In this document: piece by piece, positions 31,565 through 40,868 of the stretch
Numbering within the stretch: the stretch's first letter is position 1
Layout of the letters: the number at the start of each line of letters is the position of its first letter
DNA from: Cudoniella acicularis
Lineage: Eukaryota > Ascomycota > Leotiomycetes > Helotiales > Helotiaceae
Direction of reading: 5' to 3'
Length of the DNA stretch: 40,868 nucleotides
Assembly (NCBI GenBank): GCA_013054445.1
Contig: JAAMPI010000375.1
Location: 1-40,868 of the forward strand
Made by a program: the position numbers and the translations under genes
Notes under the pieces: model-generated
Seen by the model: the letters and a program-made list of their open reading frames with translations, nothing else
The model's database searches: none
What the model was told of the DNA's origin: nothing

Positions 31565-33217
31565 TTTGAGGAGGTTGGGGGTAATTTAAACACCCCTGGT
31601 CAAAAATTTAGATAAAATAAAGGGGGGTATGATCTGCTGTGTATGTAGAGAGCTAGGTCCTTTTCTTCATGATGAGGATAAGGTGGCAAATTGCCCGCCT
31701 TTATTCATGGGCAGATGGGTTGCCCGTCTCATAGTACTGCAAAATTTTGAGGCTCAGATCTAAGGCCGGTGAAGATAGCTCGGGCGGATTTCAAGAATAA
31801 TTTCAAAAACTGGGTGGCACACGAGGCTCTGCTGACGAGGGCGTGCTTACTTTGTAAGGCTGCATAATCTGCAGTACGCATGTTGCCGTACCCTTGTCAC
31901 GAAGAAAACGACAAAAAGCAGACGGAAGAACCTCCGTCTACTTACTCAGTGATCTTGGTTCCACCTAGCCTCTCCCTTCTTCAATTCTGAGGCAGAATTG
32001 TGTCTGCCGTGCGTCGGGCTTCAAGGTCGTACAAATGTAACCCACACAGCTGCGTCAAATAGACGTTAAATAACGAGTCTCGTGTCGTTGTGAACACATG
32101 ATCCATTTTACCCAGTTAGAAGGGCTACCAAACCTCCAAAAGCATTGTAGCAGCGGTTGGGCACCATGAGGCGTTGCCCTCTTGACCTTAGAATCAGACC
32201 ACCGATGTTAATACATCTTGACCGAAATCTCGAAAAGGGCAAAGATGCAATATGACCTGGTCTCTAATTATGTAGTTAGCGAAGTCAGAATCAGCCGAAG
32301 AGGTACAGTACAGTACCTTGGTACTTGTGCATTAAATTGTCCTCGCACCTGCAAGGTAAATCCAACGGTAATTACAGGGGTCCGCGGGGCTCGCGAAACC
32401 TCGATATTTGTTTTCTTGTGCTTAAACAAAGCTGTGGTAAATTAATGTTGTTATGTATATCTCCCATTAGAAGGAGCAATCAGTTGTTGCTGTCTTTTCT
32501 GTAGAGTCTCATCCTAGTACCAGGAACCAGGCAGGTGAATCCACCAAGATACACCTGTCTCGACACAGATTAGGTTTAGATGTGAAACCGCGAGGAAATC
32601 CAATTCCGCGCCGCTTCGCTTGACCTGGCGCTTGCCGGGATCCCCGCTTGGCTCCCCATAGCTTTACGGCACATGCACCCTGAAGAGACGAAGGCAAGGG
32701 TGGAGGTGGAGATGGAGGACTCGAGCATGCAGATATACCTCACTTCTAGGTATGCGTCTCACGAGGACGGCGACCAAAGAGATCGCTTAAACAAGATATC
32801 GAGATTGTTCCAGAGCGGGATCCTCATAGCCAGCCACGCTTGTTTAGGGTTTTGACATCTATTATTAATTACTTTAATACATGCCCACATGTAGAATATT
32901 AACCGAAAATATGACGAAAGATTCAAAAGCAGTGTGATCATGGAATCTCGCCGAGTAAATCTTGGAACATTGACCTGGCTTTCCCGCAGCCCAACAGATG
33001 GCCTCGCGACGTCCTCACTTGAGACACGCTGCACTTGCATTAATAAATTGAATAGGAAAAACGACGAGGCAGAATGTCATAGTTCAGGCGTCCGACTAGA
33101 CGCCCGACTAGACTACCATAACTATCTGATGAACGCGATGAAAACATACACACAAAAAAAAAAAAAAAAGATTACGCAAGAGAACCATCGGAATCAAAAA
33201 TAACACAAATAGATGAC
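31565..33217. other. Spacer between dioxygenase promoter and kinase 3' end
   Basis: Holds the dioxygenase promoter on the minus strand (TTTTATCTAAA about 30-40 bp above the ATG). No gene seen: open frames up to 93 codons have no protein-like features. A run of 16 A lies at 33154-33169, near the 3' end of the kinase gene. Confidence 0.45.
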
Positions 33218-35071
33218 TTAAGAAACGCAGTAAATCTTCGGCCATTCATTTCTTCTTACGGTTTGAAAGTCTTTGAAGAAAACCAGAGCGTCTTGCAGTG
33301 TCGGTCGTTCCAGGTACCCTAGCAGTTTCAAATCATTCCCATCCGCAATTCCTTCAGCATATTTCTCTCGCGCTGCTAGCAATGCTTTTGCTTTTGCTAT
33401 TTCGCGCTCCCACACATTCTTGATAGCCTCTTTCGTTTCCTCCATGGTAGCAAGTGGTTCTCCATTGACACCAGTCCGGCCCCTTGGATATACCTTGCCC
33501 CTTCGACGAAATAGTCCCAGGGGTCCTTCTTCGGTCCACTCTTTCGCTCCAGAAGTGCACTTTTTTATAAATTCTTGAACCGATTCTGGCGTCCGATGTG
33601 TGAAGGTGGGAAACTCGTGCTCGGAGTCGGAATCGAAAGAAAGAGATCGACCCAAAACATTAGATGTGTCACCGACGCCCTCGAAAATACACCAAAAAGC
33701 TCTCCCTAGACAATAAACAGCGCCAGCATCCTGCTCCTTAGGCGTGCTTGTAAGCCAAGGATAATACCAACCATGATCCGGATTATCATAGTCAAGCTGC
33801 ATGAGTTGAAGCGGGAGAATAACGCGCCTTGAGACAAAATATCGTTCTATGACTTCACGGAAGCCTGCCATCATCTGCTCTGTCAAGCATTCGCTTCTGG
33901 CAAGGCCGCGAAAGGCTAGCTCAGCGATGAACTCAACATAGAAGACTTCCGGCGGGGCCCAAGTGTAGAGATTCCGGCTTTGCTCGAAGTCAACGAGGAC
34001 GATGGAAATCTTGCCATCGATCTCACGTAGTAAGACATTATCCATCTTTAGATCGGAATAGAACATTCCAGGCTGCGAATGGATGTGCGACAGTGCTGAG
34101 GCCAGCTCCAAAGACCAACGGACCTGATCTTGAAAGCGCAAACAGTGATTCTTTCGAGCCTGGGGCAAAAAGGTCTCCATGGAACCCAACTCGTAATATT
34201 CGTGAAGGAAGCCGCAAACAAGATTCCCCTTGTCGCCCGAATCGCTAGGCATGGTTACCAGACCTCTCGGGGGGCCGATGATGTTTGGATGCGGAGGGAG
34301 GGACAGAAGGACCTTGATCTCGTGGTAAATCGAAGAGGGAGATCGAGTGTTCGATTTGAAGATCATGCGTTCGCCGCCGTGGTCGATGAGGCAGATGGAG
34401 GAGCAAAGCCGCCTTACAAATCGCAATTCCCGAAGGCCGATTGCGGTTGGCAAAGATTGCCCTTGGAAGTTCCACCATTGCTGCAAAGTGTTGAGGGAGA
34501 GAAGATGGCGTTGGAGGCCCCGGTTGGGCCTGATTTGGACCCTGATCTCGGACAAGTCGAGCCCGATGTGGCCCACGGTGATGGATGATCCAAAGGGCAA
34601 CGCCCGATAGACTTGCTCGAAGTCTGGGTAATCGCAGGACCAGCGCTGCAGCACAAGAAGGAGATATCGAGAAATGCCCAAGCCGGCCGCTCTCTGATCA
34701 TGGATGTGGACACTCTCGCTGGCGTCCAGGACGGCCCAGAGCTCGGGGGCCCAATCCAGCTGGTCGGGGATCACGACGTCGATCCTCAAGGGGGGAAGGT
34801 GGGGAAGGAGGGAGAGCGGCGTGGCCCAGTAAGTGGTTCCAAAAACACATCCGTCAATGCGCCAAGTCGGGGTGGCCACGGCATGATCTACGTGGAAGGG
34901 GAAGCGATCAACAGCGCCGGCGCCACAGCCGATGCCGGCATCGGCATCAGCATCAGCACTGGCACTGGCACTGGCACTGTGGTTGAGGTAACCGGGGCGC
35001 GTTTCCGGGAAGGGCATCACCCCGGCCGCTGAGAAGGCGAAATGGGCGCGGAGCTTGTTAGAAATGTCCAT
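33218..35071 (-). CDS. Atypical fungal protein kinase-like protein
   Basis: A single open frame of 617 aa from ATG 35071. The N-terminal 220 residues are a fungal-specific region containing a Ser-Ala/Asp-Ala repeat (about 31-46). The kinase-like domain follows: a candidate Lys in GERMIFKSN (about 239), a Glu-bearing helix HEIKVLL, HPNIIGPPRGLV, the catalytic loop YSDLKMDNVLL (about 338-348) and VLVDFEQSRNLYTWAPPEVF (about 360-379). HRD is changed to YSD and DFG to DFE. Both changes, and the WAPPEV sequence, recur in a group of fungal kinases, so they are probably family traits, not damage. The proton-acceptor Asp, the loop Lys and Asn and the metal-binding Asp are kept, so catalysis remains plausible. 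There is no glycine-rich loop of standard form. The gene is divergent from the regulator at 35643, sharing a 571-bp promoter region. Confidence 0.8.
   Translation of the reverse strand: MDISNKLRAHFAFSAAGVMPFPETRPGYLNHSASASASADADADAGIGCGAGAVDRFPFHVDHAVATPTWRIDGCVFGTTYWATPLSLLPHLPPLRIDVVIPDQLDWAPELWAVLDASESVHIHDQRAAGLGISRYLLLVLQRWSCDYPDFEQVYRALPFGSSITVGHIGLDLSEIRVQIRPNRGLQRHLLSLNTLQQWWNFQGQSLPTAIGLRELRFVRRLCSSICLIDHGGERMIFKSNTRSPSSIYHEIKVLLSLPPHPNIIGPPRGLVTMPSDSGDKGNLVCGFLHEYYELGSMETFLPQARKNHCLRFQDQVRWSLELASALSHIHSQPGMFYSDLKMDNVLLREIDGKISIVLVDFEQSRNLYTWAPPEVFYVEFIAELAFRGLARSECLTEQMMAGFREVIERYFVSRRVILPLQLMQLDYDNPDHGWYYPWLTSTPKEQDAGAVYCLGRAFWCIFEGVGDTSNVLGRSLSFDSDSEHEFPTFTHRTPESVQEFIKKCTSGAKEWTEEGPLGLFRRRGKVYPRGRTGVNGEPLATMEETKEAIKNVWEREIAKAKALLAAREKYAEGIADGNDLKLLGYLERPTLQDALVFFKDFQTVRRNEWPKIYCVS
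34925..34985 (-). repeat. In-frame microsatellite coding Ser-Ala and Asp-Ala
   Basis: GCATCGGCATCAGCATCAGC followed by repeated ACTGGC units on the plus strand encode SASASASADADADA on the minus strand, near residues 31-46 of the kinase-like protein. 6-bp periodicity keeps the frame whatever the copy number. Confidence 0.8.
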
Positions 35072-35642
35072 GGTCCCTCTGCCTCTGTAAATAGGGCCCG
35101 AGGAGGAGACAGTGACGACAATGGCGTTGGCGATGGTGATGGCGCGCCAGTGACAAGATAGAAGGGAAAGAGGTGGACGGCCTGCAAACCGGCCAAACTG
35201 GAGAGGGCGCGAAGAAGATATAGTTGAGGATGCTTGAGTATTCTATAAACGTCCGTTCAACTGACTGGCCGGTTTCTTCCCGCCAGCCCATCTTGAAGTT
35301 TGCTTCCCCGGTTTTGTCCCTTCCGCCTCCCGAGGCCCCGTGCAGGCCCTAGCTTGCTCCGATAGCTCCAGTGGCTCCAGTGGCTCCAGTGGCTCCAGTG
35401 GCTTCAGTGGCTTCAGTGCCCCAACTACTCACTGGCCATTCAGCTGCTCGCCGATTTGGAAACCCCTCACCCAGCCCCAGCAATTGGACAGCCGCCATCA
35501 CGTACGTCGAGACAAGCTCACCGGTTCTTGTGGTTGGCCTCGCTTTGAGCATCGACCGTAGCACGAGCCTAGGAGACTGACCCACCCCCTATGTGATAAT
35601 AAGACGTAGCCTCGCGGTCGTGCTTGTACTTGAGGCCTCACC
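35072..35642. promoter_or_regulatory. Divergent promoter region with a 9-bp minisatellite
   Basis: The kinase-like gene (minus) and the zinc-cluster gene (plus) start 571 bp apart. At about 35365-35418 GGCTCCAGT repeats six times in tandem (the last units GGCTTCAGT). The repeats are perfect or one base off. The 60-80 codon frames across this region are by-products of the 9-bp period. The repeat may bind a regulator of one or both genes, or be neutral. Confidence 0.55.
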
Positions 35643-37979
35643 ATGGAGCGTCGACGCTTCTCTACCGACCAACAGCGCCAGCTTCAGGCTGCACAAGACA
35701 TCCTCGTCCAGGCTGGTGGTGTTTCACTAGAAGATGCTATAAGCGGGAAAGCCCTACCAACACCTGCCCAATTTCAGTTCCAAGTGCCCAATTATCCCCC
35801 GCCCGACTTTGATCAACCAAGCTTGATTTCTGCAGCCTCATCTACCTTCATTCTCGGTATGCCCCCAAAAATATTACACCGAAATAAGACTTACTCCTTG
35901 CTAGGACGAGAACCATTCCACGCCCAATCATATGTTGGAGAGTTTACAGGGGACATGCCATTTGTTGAGGAAGCTCCAGCCTTAGATTTGGAATTTCAAC
36001 CAGCTGGTGTGCCTTGGTTTTCAACCCCTCTCGTGCCTGAGGTGCCTACTCAGGGTGGTTTCCGGGCGTTACCCCCTGGTTCATTGCCTTTCACTCAGGG
36101 CGGAAGTACTCGATCACGATGGAATGGCGAAGTACCAAATCCTAGCTCAAACGTCTTTCTGGATGACTTGGCAGAAATCAATTTCGGCGGGCGAAATGGA
36201 ACGTCCATAGCATCAAGTTATCCAATGGTTTCGGGATATCCAATGGTTTCGGGATATCCAACGGTTTCGGGATATCCAATGGTTTCGGCATATCCAACGG
36301 TTTCGGCATATCCAACGGCTTCGGCGTATCCAATGGCTTCGACATATCCAACAGCTTCAACGTATCCAGTGGCTTCAGCTTACCTCGTGGCTCCAGCTTA
36401 TTTGCCAATCGCGCAGGAAATCACTGGGAGCGAATACATCCCAGAGTCACGACAACAGCCTGCATATGGTATGAATGAAATTCCCGCGCAGCCTTTGATT
36501 CCAGCACCAGCCAACTCAGTTTTACCCAACCCCAAGACACAAAAGAGCCAAAGCTTGCAATTTCGCAGCACCCCCAGAGACAAGAAAGGAAATCTACATG
36601 GGATAAACAATGTTCGGAATGTGGAAAGTCGCGGCGCGCCAAAAGGAAAACCGGCGTCATTCGCAGATACGGAGCAGAGAGAGCATGCACGGAAAGTACG
36701 AGAGATGGGAGCGTGCATAAGATGCAAAATCCAACGTAATAAGGTAACGATCAGGTCGGTCAGGCCATTGAAGCAGATACTAACTATTCCATAGTGTAAC
36801 ATCGATATTGCAGACCCAGAGGGCCCCTGCGGCCGTTGCAAACATCTTGGAAACAGAATATGCAATGCTCCTTGCACACGAGAGAAGCTCACCGATTCGG
36901 TCTTGTTCCGCAATATGGTTGACCCCAGCTCCGGGAGGTTAAATTTCTCAAAAGAGCTCGACTCCAAAATTCTAAAATCAGTCAGCCAACAAGAAATAAA
37001 GACAGTTGAATTCACTCAGGGCGGTTCAATCTTACGCTTGCGTGTCCGTAAAGCAGAACTCTCCGAGGTAGCGGACATAACCGACTCTCAACGTTTAATA
37101 TATCAATGCCCTTGGGCGCTAGCAAATCTCAAAGAAGCTACGCAGGACATCAAAAAATTCCTTGGCGAGAGCATCGAGTCGGCTATACTTAGCAAAGTGA
37201 GAGAAACGGATGTACTTGCTTTCAAGATTTTCGAGATGGCCTGTAAAATGGCAAGGGGAGGAGGAGGTCAGAAGGTCAACAATCTTTGCCTCAATTTGAG
37301 ATCCAAGCTAAAGCATGACAGCCTTCTCTCTTCCTAAGAAATGTCCTATTTCTATGGAGGACATCTCGCTGCATTGAAGGAGGGTGGCGTTTCCACGGAT
37401 CCGAAAGGTTAGATCTATCGGGCAAAGACGGGGGAACGCCGCCTCTCACCGACGCCGCAATTATTGACACCCAGATTTCCTCCATAATTGTTCTGCAATA
37501 CCTCAGCTTCTCGCGCGAAACAGTTCTGAAACAGATGCAGGAAGTAACCTATGACGGGAGAAAACGAAGAACACATTGGTTTGAATTGCTTTTAGCAAAT
37601 TTTATTTTGCTTCACAATTGCGAGTGTGTCATGAAACATCAAAGGAATTGGGCTCTTGAGAATAACTCGCCGGTATGTGTTCTAAAGTGTGTCCGGCTTT
37701 TCTCTCTTCTGACGAAATATTTAGGGCCGATATGCTGAGAAAATGATGACGCTGATAGAAGCTATTCTCACGGCCGTGAAGACAATACTTGTACATTTCC
37801 ATTATTCTCTCAAAGGCCAATTTCCTTTCCAACTGGATTGGAAATCAAAAATAGGGCCCCAGGTTGCCGAGCTGACAACCGAACAACACAAGTTCGTGAA
37901 ATTCATTGCCAGAGAAGTCGATAAAATGGGTAGGCCTATATCTCAAGCTATAAAAATAGAGGGCTCATATGATTCTTAG
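35643..37979 (+). CDS. Zn2Cys6-like fungal transcription factor with hexapeptide repeat
   Basis: Four exons in continuous phase: 35643-36743, 36795-37274, 37322-37672, 37725-37979 (introns 51, 47, 52 nt), 728 aa. Residues 1-350 are disordered and include about ten tandem YPxxSx units (193-254). The cluster spans 358-394: CIRC-KIQRNK-C-x10-C-GR-C, with a sixth Cys at 390 or 394, a Zn2Cys6 variant that binds DNA as the paralogue at 26552-29204 would. The third intron of the set lies exactly before the third Cys codon, as in that gene. A helical C-terminal half follows (VLFLWRTSRCIEGGW, DTQISSIIVLQYLSF, ELLLANFILLHNCECVMKHQ), of the type seen in fungal C6 regulators. The 37275 donor is GTCAAC, weak; GTCAGA at 37267 is an alternative that breaks phase. 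ATG 35643 is the first in frame after a leader with TGATAATAAG. Confidence 0.83.
36219..36404 (+). repeat. 18-bp in-frame minisatellite coding YPxxSx
   Basis: TATCCAATGGTTTCGGGA and close variants repeat about ten times head to tail. They encode YPMVSG, YPTVSG, YPTVSA, YPTASA, YPMAST and similar. The first copies are nearly identical and the last ones (TYPVAS, AYLVAP, AYLPIA) diverge, so growth has occurred from the 5' side. The period is a multiple of three and length changes leave the frame intact. Confidence 0.92.
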
Positions 37980-40868
37980 TGGATAAATTCGCAAAACTGC
38001 ACAGAAGCACAGATGATGTGTCGGATTACTCCTTTACTGGGCAACTCTTTCTCCCAGATTGGAAGCCGTCGGATATGTTTTAAAAATTCCCGCTAGCATG
38101 AGATGTCTCGCTGCTACAGGTAGGGTGAGTACCGATCTCTTAATCAATCAAACCTCAACTCCCTTCCTACAAAGACACATTGCACGAATGGACAGACACT
38201 AATCTGTTTGTTGAGTAAGGGATTGAGATCGCCAGCGCCCAAGAAGCCGACACGGTGGATTTCGCTCCATGATCCATCTTCGGCATCATTCCTTTGAATA
38301 TCGGAAGATCAAAATACGGTAGGTAGATTCCATACGGTTTCATCGGGTATTCATTTCCTTTACTGGGGCTTGGATCTTACATAGCATGAAGAGGTGTGTA
38401 TAATTGGTGACGCTCGAATATATACTTTCATGACGCTCTTTCAGTTAAAATATGCGTATGCCATTCCTAATTCTATTGTTACATGCTAACATACGATCCT
38501 TGAGTTTCCGACTTCTGATCGCCTCTCAATCTCTTTCTCAACCACTCATCATCTCCTCATATATTCATGACTGACCTCCCGGGACCATTCATTCAGGCCC
38601 AAAACTATCTACAGGGTGGATGAGAGACACGAAAGTGATTACCTAAGAAATTTTTAGACTGAAAAACTGCCCGAGTTTAAATTCGAAGCACTAGTCGTCC
38701 TGCTTAGTGACTACCAAAACACATAATGATATTTGCCAAACATTGCGAAATACTAACGCACGCAGTCCAACCTCCCCAGCCCCATATTCCTTTGCTCCTC
38801 CCATCCAAAATTTCCTCGTATCCCTCTGCAGCCTCCGGTTTGCTCCCTAAAAGCCCTGCCCACGCTGAATCTTCGACGTCGATTATGTTGATAATCCTAT
38901 CTATCACCATGGTTAAAAACTCGGCCTCTGGTACGAATTCAAAATGAACGGGAATTTACTCCTGGAACACATCTCGAAGGTGGAAACTTTCACGAAATAG
39001 CGCTGTTGTTGTGCGTAGGCGTCCCGGTAATATGTGCGGGAGAATGATTCCATGTTTCAACGTTGACGCAGAAAGGTTTCTCTTTCTGATGATGGAAATT
39101 CTGGTAAGGGGACGCGATTTGGGGAGAATGAATGTTCAGCCTGTGGAGCACAGCTTCTAAAGAGAAATGTTAACCGTTATAATAACCTTCGCTCTCGAGA
39201 CAAAAGTTTTGGACGCAATCGAAGTAAAGGGTCTTCTCGCCGGTTCTGCCAAAACCACCAATCAATTTTAGTCGGCAATCAAACTCGCGATAGCTTTTCC
39301 GGGGTGCTAAAGCACAGGGACATTCCCACGTGGCCGGTTCCACACGGGAGATTCCCTTGGGCTTAACTGCCAGGATCTGCGCCAAGGAGAAAACATGTTG
39401 ATAGCTACACCGGTTTTCACTCCAACACTTGTGAGACGGCATTTCGGATGTAACCTTACTCCATCCTCGACGGGTGAAGCCAGCCGTTTCGATTCCTCAC
39501 ATTGCGGCTCACCGCCTTCCAATTGCTCACCAAAACCCAAGTATTACAACTGATAAATACAACTTAGCACACCGGTTTGAAATACTCGGGGGCCGAGGCG
39601 CCACTCCCAACAAAAGAAACGAAACCGGTGCGTTCCCTTGATGAGAAATTTCTCTCTCCGAAGTCCCCCCGAAACGTTCGAACAATCCTCGGAGTAGCCG
39701 GCTCTCAGAGGCAGGAATGGCAGGCCCCATTCATTGCATCCACAGGCAGCCGGCCGTCAACAGAATGGACAAGCCAGTCAGTCGCCTTGTCCAGTTGATA
39801 TGCCACTGTTAGCAGGATTCAATTGGGCGAAAATGCAAAGCACCAGATCTAAAATCTGGTCTTCTAGGCTGCTCTCGAGACCGGAAGTCGCCCATGGATT
39901 CTGAGGCTCTGCAGATGTAAGGCTATGAAACTCTAAGCATGCCAGATCTATATAGTCTCACAACCCATTCAAGTTGAACTCTATTAACATATACGAAGGA
40001 AGTTTGGTTAGGGGAATTAGATCTTTCATCAAGAAAATCCGGGCTACGGTCGATGGTGGACCTTCAACCTGGAAACTCAAGCTTTTCCCGGCCCTTGGAT
40101 CTGAGAAGCTTCTCGCCACTCCTGATTCACTGGTCATCTGTTTTCCTCCGACCTTCGGCATATTATTGCTCTAATCTGTCCTCCGCTACCCAACACCAAA
40201 AGGCAAACCGGTCTACACTTCAGATAATCCTTTCGGGTACGAAATACCTTTCGAACATTACGCCAAAACCGGTCAAAGACATTCTAGTCTTTGAGTGGGG
40301 AACGCTAACTCCCGACTGTCAGCTCATCTGTCCTGACAGGTACAGCACACTAAAAAAAAAGCCACCAATACTTCAGTGGTTAGATCGATACGTTGTGCTG
40401 GTCGTTAGAACGGCACGGTGCCACCTAGAGACAAAGCCAGGGGAATCACAGACAAGTAGTTACCAAGGCATAATTTCTTCCTTATCTCATCCGCAATCGG
40501 CAACTTATTGTATTTCTCCATTGTATTGTTGCAAGTGCCACCTCTGACTTTCCGCTTCGGAGTGGTGAGCGTCACATCTTCCCCGCAAACCTAACGCCAA
40601 ATGTCAACCGGAATGGAAGCGGGGCATGGACCCCGTATACCAAGCACAATGTCCCTAAATCTAGACCTTGAGCGACGAGAAATTCAGATTGGGTATCTGA
40701 AGGCTTAAACCAGCCCTTCCATTCTCCAACCAACCAAAGAAGGAGCCATGTTGGCATTACGAGGAAACATTATTGGGCCTACAGTTGAATGTCTCAGTTG
40801 AGGAAATGGCAAGTAAGGTATCTGTATGGGATGGCAGCTTGGCTGCAACCGGTGATGAGGATTAATTG
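37980..40868. other. Spacer to the right edge, no confident gene
   Basis: No gene I can support. Longest frames are under 165 codons and lack recognisable motifs. There is a perfect 7-bp hairpin ACCAGAT/ATCTGGT at 39842-39860 and a run of nine A at 40352-40360. One Cys-rich short frame is listed separately. Composition is close to that of the coding regions, unlike the AT-rich left end. Confidence 0.45.
39170..39442 (-). CDS. Hypothetical Cys-rich small protein, unrecognised
   Basis: ATG at 39442 (context GAAATGCC) opens 90 codons with seven Cys, including CPC, DCRL and FDCVQNFC. There is no signal peptide at the N-terminus (MPSHKCWSENRCSYQ), which argues against a secreted effector unless the true start is upstream in a missed exon. 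No family recognised; it may be chance. Confidence 0.15.
   Translation of the reverse strand: MPSHKCWSENRCSYQHVFSLAQILAVKPKGISRVEPATWECPCALAPRKSYREFDCRLKLIGGFGRTGEKTLYFDCVQNFCLESEGYYNG

Noticed and set aside
34130..35032. Plus-strand frames of 133-152 codons
   Set aside because: Antisense to the conserved kinase-like gene, which explains their length and GC content.
36219..36404. Regular repeat array considered as CRISPR
   Set aside because: Head-to-tail 18-bp units without spacers inside a eukaryotic coding frame; it is a protein-coding minisatellite.
36178..37015. Minus-strand frames opposite the zinc-cluster gene
   Set aside because: Shadow of the minisatellite and zinc-cluster exons; the plus strand has the Cys pattern and splice signals.
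39842..39860. ACCAGAT/ATCTGGT hairpin considered as a tRNA anticodon arm
   Set aside because: No D arm, T arm or acceptor stem can be built around it.
40053..40547. 164-codon plus-strand frame at the right end
   Set aside because: Composition is not protein-like, no motif, and overlapping frames of similar length occur on both strands.

Overview
The window looks like nuclear DNA of a filamentous ascomycete (Pezizomycotina). Genes are split by short GT-AG introns (47-79 nt, one of 319 nt) with CTRAY-like branch points. Fungal-specific families are present: STAND/NLR proteins, SRPK-type kinase and Zn2Cys6-like regulators. The transposon DNA at the left end is AT-rich and carries C-to-T type damage typical of repeat-induced point mutation (RIP). 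No rRNA, CRISPR or intact tRNA gene was seen.

Layout. 1-3503: the 5' part of a RIP-mutated Ty3/gypsy retrotransposon on the minus strand (RT motif near 90, gag 2100-2943, LTR 3031-3503), cut by the window edge. 3.5-6.7 kb: a broken unknown gene, a solo LTR with target duplication, then AT-rich DNA. 6.7-24.2 kb: an NLR-rich block with a PNP-NB-ARC-TPR/WD40 receptor (minus), a NACHT-ankyrin receptor (plus), an SRPK-like kinase (minus) and an ankyrin protein with a STAND-type N-terminal domain whose reading frame looks damaged (plus). These are separated by repeat-rich spacers. 24.5-26.5 kb: a second solo LTR of the same family, a dispersed repeat copy and AT-rich DNA. 26.5-38 kb: a compact group of a Zn2Cys6-like regulator (minus), a TauD/TfdA-type 2-oxoglutarate dioxygenase (minus), an atypical protein kinase (minus) and a second Zn2Cys6-like regulator (plus, divergent from the kinase). 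38-40.9 kb: no gene I can support with confidence.

How it may work together. The left and middle block resembles a fungal NLR/allorecognition neighbourhood: three repeat-bearing STAND-type genes with different N-terminal domains, beside young and old transposon DNA. The receptor at 6.7-9.9 kb is unusual because a short TPR array runs straight into a single WD40 repeat plus a WD40-protein C-terminal tail, at a short peptide (QTLE) that both repeat types can contain. The right block pairs two related regulators, whose zinc-cluster exons are interrupted at the same place, with one oxidising enzyme and a kinase. Joint regulation is possible but unproven.

Exon coordinates were worked out by hand from frame continuity and splice signals. 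All the multi-exon models given keep phase throughout, but no transcript or homology search could be run.
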